From: Thiopseudomonas alkaliphila
GTDB lineage: Bacteria; Pseudomonadota; Gammaproteobacteria; Pseudomonadales; Pseudomonadaceae
Length of the DNA: 64,000 nucleotides
Assembly: GCF_001267175.1 (NCBI RefSeq)
Contig: NZ_CP012358.1
Location: forward strand, 2,045,001-2,109,000
Reading direction: 5' to 3'
The notes below the pieces were generated by a model, which saw only the letters and a list, made by a program, of their open reading frames with translations, ran no database searches and was not told where the DNA came from. A program made the position numbers and the translations under genes. Below, in pieces: positions 44,753 to 54,131 of this stretch (position 1 is its first letter; the number at the start of each line of letters is the position of its first letter).

Positions 44753-44790
44753 CACAAAAAAAGCGAAGCACCGGTTAAGGTGCTTCGCTT
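44753..44790 (-). terminator. Terminator of the lipoprotein gene
   Basis: On the minus strand AAGCGAAGCACC, loop TTAACC, exact 12-nt complement, followed by a T-run (A-run at 44754-44760 on +). It lies 30 nt after the lipoprotein stop. Confidence 0.9.
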
Positions 44791-44819
44791 AGGTGGACTG
44801 CCAGTAATGGGTTGCGCAG

Positions 44820-45809
44820 TTATGGCGCCATCATCATTAACGGTAAGAAGTCCATCATGTTGAAATCGACAAACTCGGTGCCTTTGGCGTCTAGGGTAAA
44901 GGTGGGTTTGCCGAAGTTGCTGTAGTCAATCAGCACATTCAAGTTCACGGTTTCGCCTTCTAGCTCAAACGAGTACTTGGCTTCTTGGTGGATTGGCTGT
45001 TGTTTATCGTTGAGATACAGCAGGGTGTGTAGCTGGTAAGCTTCGCCGGCTTGTTCGGCTAGGGCTTGCTCGATGTTAGGCAGCAACTCGGCTTTGTCTT
45101 CGGCGCTGATTTTGTTGCTGGCTTTTACTTTGTCGACAATCAGCTGATTCATTTGCTGATTCATCGCTTTGGCGTCTTCAGCATCTAAGGTCAGTTCAAC
45201 AAGGGCCGCCGCTTTTAAAGTTTTAGCCTTTTCGTTGTCGGTGATTTTCTTAAACTTATCTTCGGCTACGGTTTTGCTGGCTTCAATTGAGCTGCTCATC
45301 AGAATGCTGATTAATTCGATGGCGGCATCTTTTTTAGCTAAGGCTTCCGGCGGCAGGTTTAAGTCGGCGCTGGTGATGCGGGTGATTTTATTTTCATACT
45401 TGTTCAGTGCGGCGTATAGGCCTTGGTCAAGCATGGCGGCCATTGGCACAACGCTGCTGCCATCAATTAGCAGGTGCTCTTGTTTTACATCAATCAGCAC
45501 TGGCAGTTTGATTTGCATGATCGGCATGGAAATTTCAGGACGAATTTCGTACTTCAGTGCGCTGTTATCGGCAGCACCAGCCATGGTAAAACGGATCGAC
45601 TGCAGCATAGGCTCTTCTAAGCCAGTCATGGTGCCGCTGAGATTAAAGTCATACTTAGAATCTTTAGCTACGGTGTACTCCATAGCTTTGTTGTACAGCT
45701 CTTTGGCCGGTAAATCGGCTGCTTTGTCAGCGCCGCAAGCAATTAATAAGGCACTGAGACCCGCCACTAACAGCGGTTTAGAGCGAGACAGGGTAGAACG
45801 ATTAAACAT
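44820..45809 (-). CDS. Lipoprotein of unknown function
   Basis: 329 aa. I do not recognise the family. The start is ATG at 45807-45809 (MFNRSTLSRSKPLLVAGL), with AAGGA upstream; the frame is open 29 codons earlier but that part lacks a signal. A type II signal peptide ends in the lipobox LLIAC, with the acylated cysteine about 24 residues in, followed by GAD, so outer-membrane sorting is plausible. The mature part is rich in beta-type segments with long Lys/Ala helices in the middle (about 170-260) and ends in a Met-rich hydrophobic run (FLPLMMMAP). It carries no catalytic motif I can name. Monocistronic by its terminator. Confidence 0.8.
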   Translation of the reverse strand: MFNRSTLSRSKPLLVAGLSALLIACGADKAADLPAKELYNKAMEYTVAKDSKYDFNLSGTMTGLEEPMLQSIRFTMAGAADNSALKYEIRPEISMPIMQIKLPVLIDVKQEHLLIDGSSVVPMAAMLDQGLYAALNKYENKITRITSADLNLPPEALAKKDAAIELISILMSSSIEASKTVAEDKFKKITDNEKAKTLKAAALVELTLDAEDAKAMNQQMNQLIVDKVKASNKISAEDKAELLPNIEQALAEQAGEAYQLHTLLYLNDKQQPIHQEAKYSFELEGETVNLNVLIDYSNFGKPTFTLDAKGTEFVDFNMMDFLPLMMMAP

Positions 45810-45979
45810 AAGGGAAGTTCCTTGGTAAGCGCTGCAGAGGATTGCTACAGCGTCGCAATAGAGAAGCAAGCAGGCGAGTGGAGGATGGTAAACCAATCAC
45901 GCTAAACACCACTCTTCGATGCTTCGAAGGCTCTGGAGCTGCGCAGTTTAGCGAGTTCGGCGACTAAACAGAAGAAAAA

Positions 45980-47191
45980 TTACACCGCGGTTCCTGCGGC
46001 GTGACCGCTGGCCCAAGCCCATTGAAAGTTAAATCCGCCCAGCTGTCCGGTTACGTCTAAAACTTCGCCAATAAAGTACAAGTTAGCTTGTTTCAGTGAT
46101 GCCATGGTTTTGGAGGAAACTTCGCGGGTATCGACGCCACCTAGGGTCACTTCGGCGGTGCGATAGCCTTCGGTACCGGCAGGAATCAGCTGCCAGCCAT
46201 TTAACCAAGTGCCTATCTGTTGCAGTTGTTTTGGGCTAAGTTGTTTCAGCGGCAGGTTACTAAAAAACTGCTCACACAGAAGCTGCGCCATCTTTTTAGT
46301 AAAGCGCTCGGCTAACAGAGTTTTTAATTCTAGGTTAGGCCGGCTGTGTTGTTGCTCGGTTAGCCAAAGCGTGGCATCGCGATCGGGCAGCCAGTTAATT
46401 GCTAGGGCATCACCCATTTGCCAAAATGATGAGATTTGCAGCATCACTGGGCCACTTAAGCCGCGATGGGTAAATAGCAGATCTTCAGTAAAGGACTTGC
46501 CATTACAGCTAACCTGGCAATCGCTCACCGAGGTGCCCGACAGCTCAACACACAGCTGTTTTAGTTGCCCATCGGTAATGGTAAAGGGCACTAAACCGGC
46601 GCGCCGTGGCAGCAGCTGATGGCCAAATTGCTCGGCTACTTGATAGCCAAAGCCGCTGGAGCCAAGGGTCGGAATTGATAAACCACCCGTGGCAATCACC
46701 AGTGAGCGGCAGTGATACTGGGCCGCGCCTAGGGTTTTATGTTCGGTGTCTAGGCTAAAGCCGTGCTCAGTGGCGTGAATCTTAAGGATGCGGGTATCCA
46801 ATTGCAGGGTGACGTCAGCGGCGGCGCATTCATCAAGCAAGAGATTTAAAATGGCGCTGGCTTTACCGTCGCAAAATAACTGGCCCAGTTTTTTTTCATG
46901 GTGCGCCACCTGATGTTTATCAATCAGCGCTAGAAAATCCCACTGGGTAAAGCGCGCTAAGGCCGACTTACAAAAGTGTGGGTTATGGCTAATAAAATGA
47001 CTGGCCTCGGTATAGAGGTTAGTAAAGTTACAGCGCCCACCGCCTGACATCAGAATTTTTTTGCCAGCTTTGTTGGCATGATCCAGTACCAGTACTGACT
47101 TACCGCGATGCCCCGCGGTTTGCGCACACATTAAACCCGCTGCTCCGGCTCCTAAGACAATGACATCGACGACTTTGGACGGCAGGCTCAT
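45980..47191 (-). CDS. HI0933/YhiN (BaiN)-type NAD(P)/FAD-dependent oxidoreductase
   Basis: 403 aa, cytosolic flavoprotein of unproven substrate. The FAD Rossmann motif is VLGAGAAGLMCAQTAG (about 12-27), followed by GKKILMSGGGRCNFTN, the HI0933 signature, and the C-terminal FAD motif GEVLDVTGQLGGFNFQWAWA. A relative, BaiN in Clostridium, reduces bile-acid intermediates, but most members are uncharacterised. The start overlaps the thioesterase stop by four bases, so the two are co-translated. Confidence 0.9.
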   Translation of the reverse strand: MSLPSKVVDVIVLGAGAAGLMCAQTAGHRGKSVLVLDHANKAGKKILMSGGGRCNFTNLYTEASHFISHNPHFCKSALARFTQWDFLALIDKHQVAHHEKKLGQLFCDGKASAILNLLLDECAAADVTLQLDTRILKIHATEHGFSLDTEHKTLGAAQYHCRSLVIATGGLSIPTLGSSGFGYQVAEQFGHQLLPRRAGLVPFTITDGQLKQLCVELSGTSVSDCQVSCNGKSFTEDLLFTHRGLSGPVMLQISSFWQMGDALAINWLPDRDATLWLTEQQHSRPNLELKTLLAERFTKKMAQLLCEQFFSNLPLKQLSPKQLQQIGTWLNGWQLIPAGTEGYRTAEVTLGGVDTREVSSKTMASLKQANLYFIGEVLDVTGQLGGFNFQWAWASGHAAGTAV

Positions 47192-47646
47192 GGGGTAGCA
47201 ACCAACACATATTGCCCGTTTAACTCAGCAGCTAACTGGCCATCGGCGGTAAACACTTGGCTGGTTAAAGACAGACGCGCCCGTTGGCGGCGCTGATAGG
47301 TGTGAACAAACTTATCCCAAGCTTCGTTGCTTGGGCCTTGGCAGCGAATTTGGATATCTGAATTGGCGGGTGCTGGATAACGGATGTCACCGGCCTGTAC
47401 CACCACTTCACCGTTAGTAATCCCAGCTTCTTGCAGGCGTAAATGTAACCAGCCCCAGCCGGCTAACACCGCTGCGCAATATAAGCTGCCACCGAAAATG
47501 GTGTTTTTATGGTTTTTATTGGCCGCTAAGGGTAATTGCAGTTCGAGGCAGTGCTGGTGCCAGCTCAGCACCTTTACGGCTAAGGCTTCAGTTAGAGGAA
47601 TATTCTGACGAAAGACAGTTTCGAGTTCACGGCAGAGTGCTTGCAT
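47188..47646 (-). CDS. YiiD C-terminal-type thioesterase (hotdog fold)
   Basis: 152 aa. Hotdog-fold protein of the putative thioesterase family found at the C-terminus of YiiD. NKNHKNTIFGGSLYCAA (about 45-61) is the family's substrate-channel motif; the acyl substrate is unknown. I start at ATG 47646 (MQALCRELETVFRQN) because AGG lies seven bases upstream; a TTG five codons earlier is also open. First gene of a two-gene unit with the flavoprotein. A ~300-nt divergent promoter region separates it from the antiporter gene; I see no defined operator there. Confidence 0.85.
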   Translation of the reverse strand: MQALCRELETVFRQNIPLTEALAVKVLSWHQHCLELQLPLAANKNHKNTIFGGSLYCAAVLAGWGWLHLRLQEAGITNGEVVVQAGDIRYPAPANSDIQIRCQGPSNEAWDKFVHTYQRRQRARLSLTSQVFTADGQLAAELNGQYVLVATP

Positions 47647-47952
47647 GCTTAAACCTAGCAAATCAATGGTAAAGAATAGCTATTGTAAAGAAATAACGGG
47701 GTCCTGGGCGAACTCGGCGCATCTTTTTAGTCCAACGCTTAGGGCCACCGCCAAGGCCATAGTTCAACCGAAGCACAATTTCTGTTAAATATCTGCTCTA
47801 AAGCCAAGGCTTGGGTGTGGTAAGCTTAGGCAATTTTTAAGCAAACTCATGTTTTATCTACAGCTACTGGGATGCTGGGTAAAATCAGCCCTAGACCTGA
47901 ATTAATAGCTGTTTTTTATCTAAGTGGACTATGCCATAGGGAGACCTTCGAA

Positions 47953-49692
47953 TTGAATGCTGCAGCTACCAATAGTTTCTTTTTTATCGGCGGATTACTG
48001 GTTGCTGTCAGTATTTTGGTGAGTTCGGTTTCGTCACGGGTTGGGATTCCGATCTTAGTGATTTTCATGGGCGTGGGCATGATGGCTGGTACCGATGGAG
48101 TCGGTGGCATTGTGTTTAATGACTATTCGCTGACCTATTTTATTAGTAACTTAGCACTGGCAGTGATTTTGCTCGATGGCGGTATGCGCACTCGGGTGGC
48201 TACCTTCCGCGTTGCACTATGGCCGGCGTTATCGTTATCGACCTATGGCGTCGTAGTAACGGCGGTGCTAACTGGGGTAGCGGCTTCTTGGCTGTTTAAT
48301 CTGACCTGGTTAGAAGGCCTGCTGATTGGCGCCATTGTGGGCTCGACCGATGCCGCAGTGGTGTTTAATCTGCTTAATGGTAAAGGCTTAAATGAGCGGG
48401 TGGGATCGACTCTAGAGATTGAGTCGGGCAGTAACGACCCGATGGCGATGTTTTTAACCGTCTCCTTAATTGGCATGTTGGTAGCCGGTGAGACCAGTTT
48501 TAGCTTAGATTTTTTAATTAGTTTGGTACGCCAATTTGGGCTGGGCACTTTATTAGGTTTAAGTGGCGGCTGGTTGTTGTTACAAGTAATTAATCGCTTA
48601 ACCATTGCTGATGGTTTGTATCCGCTATTGGCAGTTAGCGGCAGCATCATGATTTATGCCTTTGCCGGCGAAGTCGGTGGCAGTGGGATTTTAGCAGTGT
48701 ATGTCTGCGGCATGGTGCTGGGTAACCGGCCGATTCGTAACCGCCATGGCATTTTGCACATGTTTGATGGTTTGGCTTGGCTGAGTCAAATCGGCATGTT
48801 TTTGGTGCTGGGCTTACTGCTTACGCCCCATGAGTTACTCCCGATTGCGTTACCGGCATTATTGCTGTCGCTGTGGATGATTTTAGTGGCGCGGCCAGTG
48901 GCGGTGTTTACTGGTTTACTGCCATTTAGAGGCTTTAACCTACGCGAGCGCCTGTTTATTTCGTGGATTGGTTTGCGTGGTGCGGTACCGGTCATTTTAG
49001 CGGTGTTCCCATTGGTGGCTGGCTTGCCTAATGCCCAGCTATTTTTTAACGTTGCCTTCTTTATTGTGTTGGTTTCGCTCTTGTTGCAAGGTTCTACGCT
49101 GCCTTGGGCCGCGCGCAAAGCACGGGTTGAGGTGCCGCCGGTACCTTCACCCATTTCCCGTGCCGGTTTAGAGATTTATCCCACCAGTCAGTGGGAGTTA
49201 TTTGTGTATCGTTTAGGTCGCGAAAAATGGTGTATTGGTGCGCCTTTGCGTGAGTTAAAAATGCCGGAAGGAACTCGTATTGCGGCTTTATTTAGAGATA
49301 ACTGTTTGCTACACCCGAGCGGTTCTACCCGTCTTGAGGCGGATGATATTTTATGTGTGATTGGCCATGAAGAGGATTTATCGGCCCTAGGCAAGCTATT
49401 TATTAAAGCCCCTGAACGCGGTTTGGATATGCGCTTCTTTGGTGATTTTGTGCTGGAGGGCGATGCCGAACTGGGTGATGTGGCGGCCATCTATGGCTTG
49501 AAACTAGAAAAGCTCAGCCCACACCTGACCTTGCGTGAATTTATTACCCACGCTGTAGGTGGCGAAGCGGTGGTCGGCGACCAAATTGAATGGCAGGGCT
49601 ATACCTGGACAGTTGCGCAGATGGAAAATAACAAAGTGCGCAAAGTGGGTTTAAAGTTTCCCGACGGCAAAAAACCTGAGCTTGGCTTTTAG
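47953..49692 (+). CDS. nhaP2: K+/H+ antiporter, NhaP2/CvrA type
   Basis: 579 aa, inner membrane. CPA1-type exchanger exporting K+ or Na+ against protons. About 12 membrane segments, with [20 protein letters not shown] and ESGSNDPMA (ion-site Asp) in the transport domain, then a cytosolic RCK_C-like domain (about 400-475) and a CorC/HlyC-type C-terminal domain. I start at TTG 47953 ([17 protein letters not shown]), which matches the family N-terminus and length, with GGGAG upstream; the open frame before it (from 47872) is not family-like. Confidence 0.88.
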   Translation: MNAAATNSFFFIGGLLVAVSILVSSVSSRVGIPILVIFMGVGMMAGTDGVGGIVFNDYSLTYFISNLALAVILLDGGMRTRVATFRVALWPALSLSTYGVVVTAVLTGVAASWLFNLTWLEGLLIGAIVGSTDAAVVFNLLNGKGLNERVGSTLEIESGSNDPMAMFLTVSLIGMLVAGETSFSLDFLISLVRQFGLGTLLGLSGGWLLLQVINRLTIADGLYPLLAVSGSIMIYAFAGEVGGSGILAVYVCGMVLGNRPIRNRHGILHMFDGLAWLSQIGMFLVLGLLLTPHELLPIALPALLLSLWMILVARPVAVFTGLLPFRGFNLRERLFISWIGLRGAVPVILAVFPLVAGLPNAQLFFNVAFFIVLVSLLLQGSTLPWAARKARVEVPPVPSPISRAGLEIYPTSQWELFVYRLGREKWCIGAPLRELKMPEGTRIAALFRDNCLLHPSGSTRLEADDILCVIGHEEDLSALGKLFIKAPERGLDMRFFGDFVLEGDAELGDVAAIYGLKLEKLSPHLTLREFITHAVGGEAVVGDQIEWQGYTWTVAQMENNKVRKVGLKFPDGKKPELGF

Positions 49693-49744
49693 TTGGGCTA
49701 GCAGGTAGAAAATCAGCATTTCAAAATTAAGAGGCAATCAGGCT

Positions 49745-52700
49745 ATGGCGTTGCAGCAGAGTACTCATTTTAATTCGAGTTATCCGTGGCTGCGGCGCTG
49801 TTGGCTAATAGCACTGATTTTTTGCCTAGGTTGTTGCACCTTACTGCTACAGCCAACTGTGCAGGCAGCGGAGTTAAGCGCTGAGCAGGTGCAGCAAGAG
49901 CTAGATGATTTAGATAGCCGTAAGTTAACTGAAACCGAGCATGCAACGGTACAGCAACTGCTTGAGCAAACTTTAAGCTGGCTGAAAACCCGTGATGACT
50001 ATGTGCGCGCGCAACAGCAATTGAGTCAACAGCTAGCCACTGCCCCCGAGCAAATTCGCCAAGCCGAGCAAGCCTTGCAGCGTTTTGTTCCGCAATCGGC
50101 TGAACGTTTTGCTGAGGCCCATAGTAATCAATCGATTGCTGAGCTTGAACAAGCCCTTGAGCAAACCAATCAGCAGCTCAATGCCTTACAAAAACAGCTC
50201 AGTGATGCCAATAGCTTAGTGATTACTACCCAAACGCGACCCGAGCGCGCACAGGCAGAAGTCACCAGTATTCAAGCGCGCATTCAAGAAATTAACACCC
50301 AGTTAAAGGCTAAAGAAGCAGCCAAAACCAGTTCGCCCGAGCGTCAAGAGCTATTACAGGCTGAGCTGCAAGCGATTCAGGAGCAAAGCAAGTTACGCCG
50401 TGCTGAGTTAGATGCCAATAACCAATTGCAGGAACTGGGCAGTGTACAACGGGATTTGTATCGCGCGCAGCTGACCGAGGTTGAGCAGCAGGTAGCAGTA
50501 CTGCAAGAGCTGGTTAATACCCATCGTCAGCGTGAATCCCAGCAAGCGGTAGAAGAGTTATCGCTGGAAATTAGCCAAGCGGGTACGGATACACTCTTGG
50601 TGCGTGAAGGACGGTTGAATTTGCAGTTGTCGGATTACTTATTAATGGTGACCGAACGGCGCAATGATCTGACCCAACGTAACCTTAAGGTGCGCCAGCA
50701 GTTAGAAACCGTACAGCAAACCGATCAAGCCCTGGAAGAGCAAATTAGTGTCCTGCAAGGCAGCTTGTTGCTGGCAAAAATTTTATATCAGCAGCAGCAG
50801 GCGCTGCCTTCGGTGAGTTTTGATCGTACCTTAGCCGAGCAAATTGCGGATATGCGTTTATATCAGTTTGAGCTACGGCAATTTCGGGAAAAAATTCGCG
50901 AGCCCGAGCGGTATGTGGATAAGTTACTTGGGGTGACCAGTGATCCGAGCGAAAATGCAGAATTACGCGGCAAGCTACTGGACACCATCAAAACCCGTAA
51001 TCAATTGCTAGATAAGCTAAGTAAAGAATTAAACGCACTACTGAGTGAAGCGATTAATTTACAGCTTAACCAAAAGCAATTAAAAAACTTATCCGATAGT
51101 TTGCGTGCCACCTTAGCTGAGCAAATGTTTTGGATTCCCAGTAATAAGCCGTTGGATGCTAGCTGGTTACAGCATTTCCCTGAAAATGCGCTGAAACAGC
51201 TAGAGCACTTACCGCTGCAAGCGGCATGGCAGGGCGTTTGGCAGGCTTGGGTAGCTATGCCGTGGTTATTTATCGGGCTGGCCGCGGTAGTTGTGGTGTT
51301 GTTGGCGCTACGGCCAAAACTCAATGCCTATGTGCAAAAAAGTAATCAAGACATTGGCCACTTTCGCTTAGACGGCCAGCTGCATACGCCCAAAGCGTTA
51401 TTAATTACCATGCTCTATGCGCTTCCGGTTAGTTTACTCTTGGCTGGTGCCGGCTGGGGTTTGGGTTATCAGGCGGAAGGGGTGAATCGCTATCTTGGCG
51501 AAGCCTTGTTAGTTATGGCCCAGGTGTGGCTAGTGTTTAGTACGTTAGCTCGCATTTTAAAGCCCCACGGCATTGCTGAGGTTCATTTTCGCTGGCTTCC
51601 CAGTGAAAATACCTTTGCTCGAAAACAGGTGCGTGGGCTATTAGTGGTCATGCTGATGATGCTTCCGGTAGTGATTGTGGCGCAATATCAGCCAGCCATT
51701 TTAAGTGAAGATGTGTTGGGGCTAAGCACCATGCTAGTGGGCTTGGTCCTGTTGAGTGTGGTAATGACGCGCTTGATTTTGCACTCGTATCGCGGCAGCG
51801 CGCCCAATGCCTTTAAGCGCTTTTTAGGTTTAGTGGTAGCAATGGCACCATTAGGCTTAGTGATTGCCACCAGCTTAGGCTACTACTACACCAGTTTGAA
51901 ACTTACTGGTCGGCTGTTTGGTACTTTATCTTTGTTTGTCGTGTGGTTGGTTTTAGAGGCCACGGTCGTGCGAGGTTTGGCAGTGGCAGCGCGGCGTTTA
52001 GCCTGGCAGCGCTCGGTTAATAGTAAAGTCAATCAGCCCCATGAAAGCAGTGAAGTGCCTGAGGTTGTGGCTGAGCCACAATTGGATATTAGCCAGATCA
52101 ATGAGCAGTCATTACGTTTAGCACGGCTAATTTTATGGGGTGGCTTTTTTATCTCGTTGTATTGGTTGTGGGCCGATTTATTATCAGTATTTACTTATTT
52201 GGATAACATCAGCCTGTATCAAAACACTAGCGGCAGTGGTGATGCAGCAGTGACTGAGGTGGTTAGTTTAAGGGACGGCATTAATGCGCTGTTATTTGCC
52301 GCCGTGACCTTTATTTTGGCCCGTAACTTGCCCGGTTTATTAGAAGTTATGCTGTTGTCGCGGATGAAGCTGGCTCAGGGTAGCTCCTATGCCACTACCA
52401 CCTTACTGTCTTACTGTATTGTGGCCACCGGTACGGTAGCTACCTTAGCCTCTTTAGGCGTGAGCTGGGATAAGCTGCAATGGTTGGTAGCGGCTTTATC
52501 CTTAGGTTTGGGCTTTGGTTTACAAGAAATTTTTGCCAACTTTGTCTCGGGGATCATTATTTTATTCGAGCGTCCGGTACGTATTGGCGATTTGGTGACC
52601 ATCCGTAATATTTCAGGCACGGTGAGTCGGATTCGGATTCGCGCCACCACCATTACTGATTTTGATCGCAAAGAGCTGATTATTCCCAACAAGGTGTTTG

Positions 52701-53137
52701 TGACTGACCAGCTGATGAACTGGTCATTAAGCGATACCGTGACGCGACTGGTGGTAAAAATTGGCTTGGCTTATGAAACAGATCTGGTGCTGGCGCGTAA
52801 GCTAATGCAGCAGGTGCTGCAAGAAAATCAGCGCGTATTACGCGACCCAGAGCCAGGAATTTATTTTACTGGGATTAGTGCCAGCACCTTTGATTATGAG
52901 CTGCGTTACTATGTGCGTGACCTAGGTGATCGTAGCTCATCAATGGACGAAATTCTCACTCGCTTGGTATTAGCCTTTCGCGATAATAATATCGATATGG
53001 CATTTAATCAGCTGGATGTCTTTATTAAAAATCAGCACAGCGAGACAGAAACTCATCTTGCTAGCACCCAGCTAGCAACTGGCGCCGCGGGTTCGCCTGC
53101 TAGCGAACCGCCGAGAACCGGGCAGAGCAGGGCTTAG
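49745..53137 (+). CDS. mscK: MscK/KefA-type mechanosensitive channel
   Basis: 1130 aa, inner membrane. Opens under membrane tension to release osmolytes; MscK of E. coli also responds to K+. A signal peptide ends near TVQAAELS (about residue 42). A long periplasmic coiled-coil domain rich in Gln/Glu (about 43-490) is followed by several membrane segments and the MscS core with the pore helix and beta domain (LGFGLQEIFANFVSGIIILF, then ERPVRIGDLVTIRN). Starts 52 nt after the antiporter, both potassium/osmotic genes, so a joint transcript is likely. Its stop overlaps that of the convergent mutarotase gene. Confidence 0.92.
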   Translation: MALQQSTHFNSSYPWLRRCWLIALIFCLGCCTLLLQPTVQAAELSAEQVQQELDDLDSRKLTETEHATVQQLLEQTLSWLKTRDDYVRAQQQLSQQLATAPEQIRQAEQALQRFVPQSAERFAEAHSNQSIAELEQALEQTNQQLNALQKQLSDANSLVITTQTRPERAQAEVTSIQARIQEINTQLKAKEAAKTSSPERQELLQAELQAIQEQSKLRRAELDANNQLQELGSVQRDLYRAQLTEVEQQVAVLQELVNTHRQRESQQAVEELSLEISQAGTDTLLVREGRLNLQLSDYLLMVTERRNDLTQRNLKVRQQLETVQQTDQALEEQISVLQGSLLLAKILYQQQQALPSVSFDRTLAEQIADMRLYQFELRQFREKIREPERYVDKLLGVTSDPSENAELRGKLLDTIKTRNQLLDKLSKELNALLSEAINLQLNQKQLKNLSDSLRATLAEQMFWIPSNKPLDASWLQHFPENALKQLEHLPLQAAWQGVWQAWVAMPWLFIGLAAVVVVLLALRPKLNAYVQKSNQDIGHFRLDGQLHTPKALLITMLYALPVSLLLAGAGWGLGYQAEGVNRYLGEALLVMAQVWLVFSTLARILKPHGIAEVHFRWLPSENTFARKQVRGLLVVMLMMLPVVIVAQYQPAILSEDVLGLSTMLVGLVLLSVVMTRLILHSYRGSAPNAFKRFLGLVVAMAPLGLVIATSLGYYYTSLKLTGRLFGTLSLFVVWLVLEATVVRGLAVAARRLAWQRSVNSKVNQPHESSEVPEVVAEPQLDISQINEQSLRLARLILWGGFFISLYWLWADLLSVFTYLDNISLYQNTSGSGDAAVTEVVSLRDGINALLFAAVTFILARNLPGLLEVMLLSRMKLAQGSSYATTTLLSYCIVATGTVATLASLGVSWDKLQWLVAALSLGLGFGLQEIFANFVSGIIILFERPVRIGDLVTIRNISGTVSRIRIRATTITDFDRKELIIPNKVFVTDQLMNWSLSDTVTRLVVKIGLAYETDLVLARKLMQQVLQENQRVLRDPEPGIYFTGISASTFDYELRYYVRDLGDRSSSMDEILTRLVLAFRDNNIDMAFNQLDVFIKNQHSETETHLASTQLATGAAGSPASEPPRTGQSRA

Positions 53138-54039
53138 TTGGTGACGGAGAGAGGCTGGCACTCAATGACTAAGTCCAAGCTATGGCTGGCGCCGGGTGCC
53201 AGGTTTAGGCAATCATCCCAGATATTGGCGGTTTCAATGCACAGCATTCGCTGCCAAGCCGCCGGATCAAATTGTGACAGCTGTTGTGCTTTATCGGGTC
53301 CTGGATTCCACACCACGACCGAGTGACTATGCTGGCTATGCAGTCGAATACGGCGTTGCCACAACTTATCCACAATCTGCAAGGTGCTAGCTGGCTGTAA
53401 GTAAATGCGGTCGGTTTCATCATCTAAACGTAATACCCCTGTTTGCTGACGGGTTTGCCAGTGCTCTAAGGTTTCAATGTAGTGGCAGTTTTCTAAGCCA
53501 GTAACTTCTACCTGCTGAATCGCACTGACCGCAAAATAGCTATGCAGCGCTTGGCTAAGGTGTAGTTGCTTTGGCCCTAGGTTATCGGTAGTGAGTTGCA
53601 GGCTTAAGTGCTCGGTAGTTAATACCACTTCTAGGGTTAAGCGTGCGGCGTGGGGCCAATCGGCTAAGGGCGCAGTTTGGGTATCTAACTGCAACACTAA
53701 GCGGGCGCTATCTGCGGTGGTGGCTTGGCTGAGCAGTTGCCAGCGTTGCAAACGGGCTAAGCCATGAAACGGCGCTTGGGCATGGGTCATCTGTTGCACC
53801 GCTTGTGGATTGCGCTCAATAGCACCAAACCATGGCCAACAGATCGGAATACCGCCGCGGGCACTGCTGTTGGAGTGAAATTTGGCTAAATCACTGAGCC
53901 AAATAATCGGTGCTTGCTCGGCTAGCTGATAGGTTAAAATCTGTGCACCCTGTGCACTAATTTGCAGCTGGGCAGGGCCCACACTTAACTGCCAGCTAGG
54001 CAGCTTGGCAAAGTGGGTTGGGATTATGCGTGGGCTCAT
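53134..54039 (-). CDS. D-hexose-6-phosphate mutarotase (YeaD family)
   Basis: 301 aa, galactose-mutarotase-like fold. Interconverts alpha and beta anomers of glucose-6-phosphate and related sugars. ARGGIPICWPWFGA (about 60-73), FHGLARLQRW with the catalytic His, LHSYFAVS, and a C-terminal VVVWNPG are family motifs. I start at ATG 54037-54039 (MSPRIIPTHFAKLPSW); the frame is open to 54093, but that ATG falls inside the terminator hairpin of the TRAP genes. The stop codon overlaps the mscK stop. Confidence 0.9.
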   Translation of the reverse strand: MSPRIIPTHFAKLPSWQLSVGPAQLQISAQGAQILTYQLAEQAPIIWLSDLAKFHSNSSARGGIPICWPWFGAIERNPQAVQQMTHAQAPFHGLARLQRWQLLSQATTADSARLVLQLDTQTAPLADWPHAARLTLEVVLTTEHLSLQLTTDNLGPKQLHLSQALHSYFAVSAIQQVEVTGLENCHYIETLEHWQTRQQTGVLRLDDETDRIYLQPASTLQIVDKLWQRRIRLHSQHSHSVVVWNPGPDKAQQLSQFDPAAWQRMLCIETANIWDDCLNLAPGASHSLDLVIECQPLSVTN

Positions 54040-54074
54040 TCGCGAGTACTCATCAAAATCAATGGGGTGTGGAT

Positions 54075-54108
54075 AAAAAAGCCGTAAATCCATGACTGGA
54101 TTTACGGC
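54075..54108 (-). terminator. TRAP operon terminator
   Basis: On the minus strand GCCGTAAATCC, loop AGTCAT, GGATTTACGGC, followed by a T-run (A-run 54075-54080 on +). It lies 24 nt after the dctM stop, upstream of the mutarotase start. Confidence 0.9.
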
Positions 54109-54131
54109 TTTCAGCTAGCAAAGAATAGAAC

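Noticed and set aside
45169-45828. 219-codon plus-strand frame opposite the lipoprotein gene
   Set aside because: Antisense to a gene with a clear lipobox and terminator; the product is Ser/Leu-rich with no motif.
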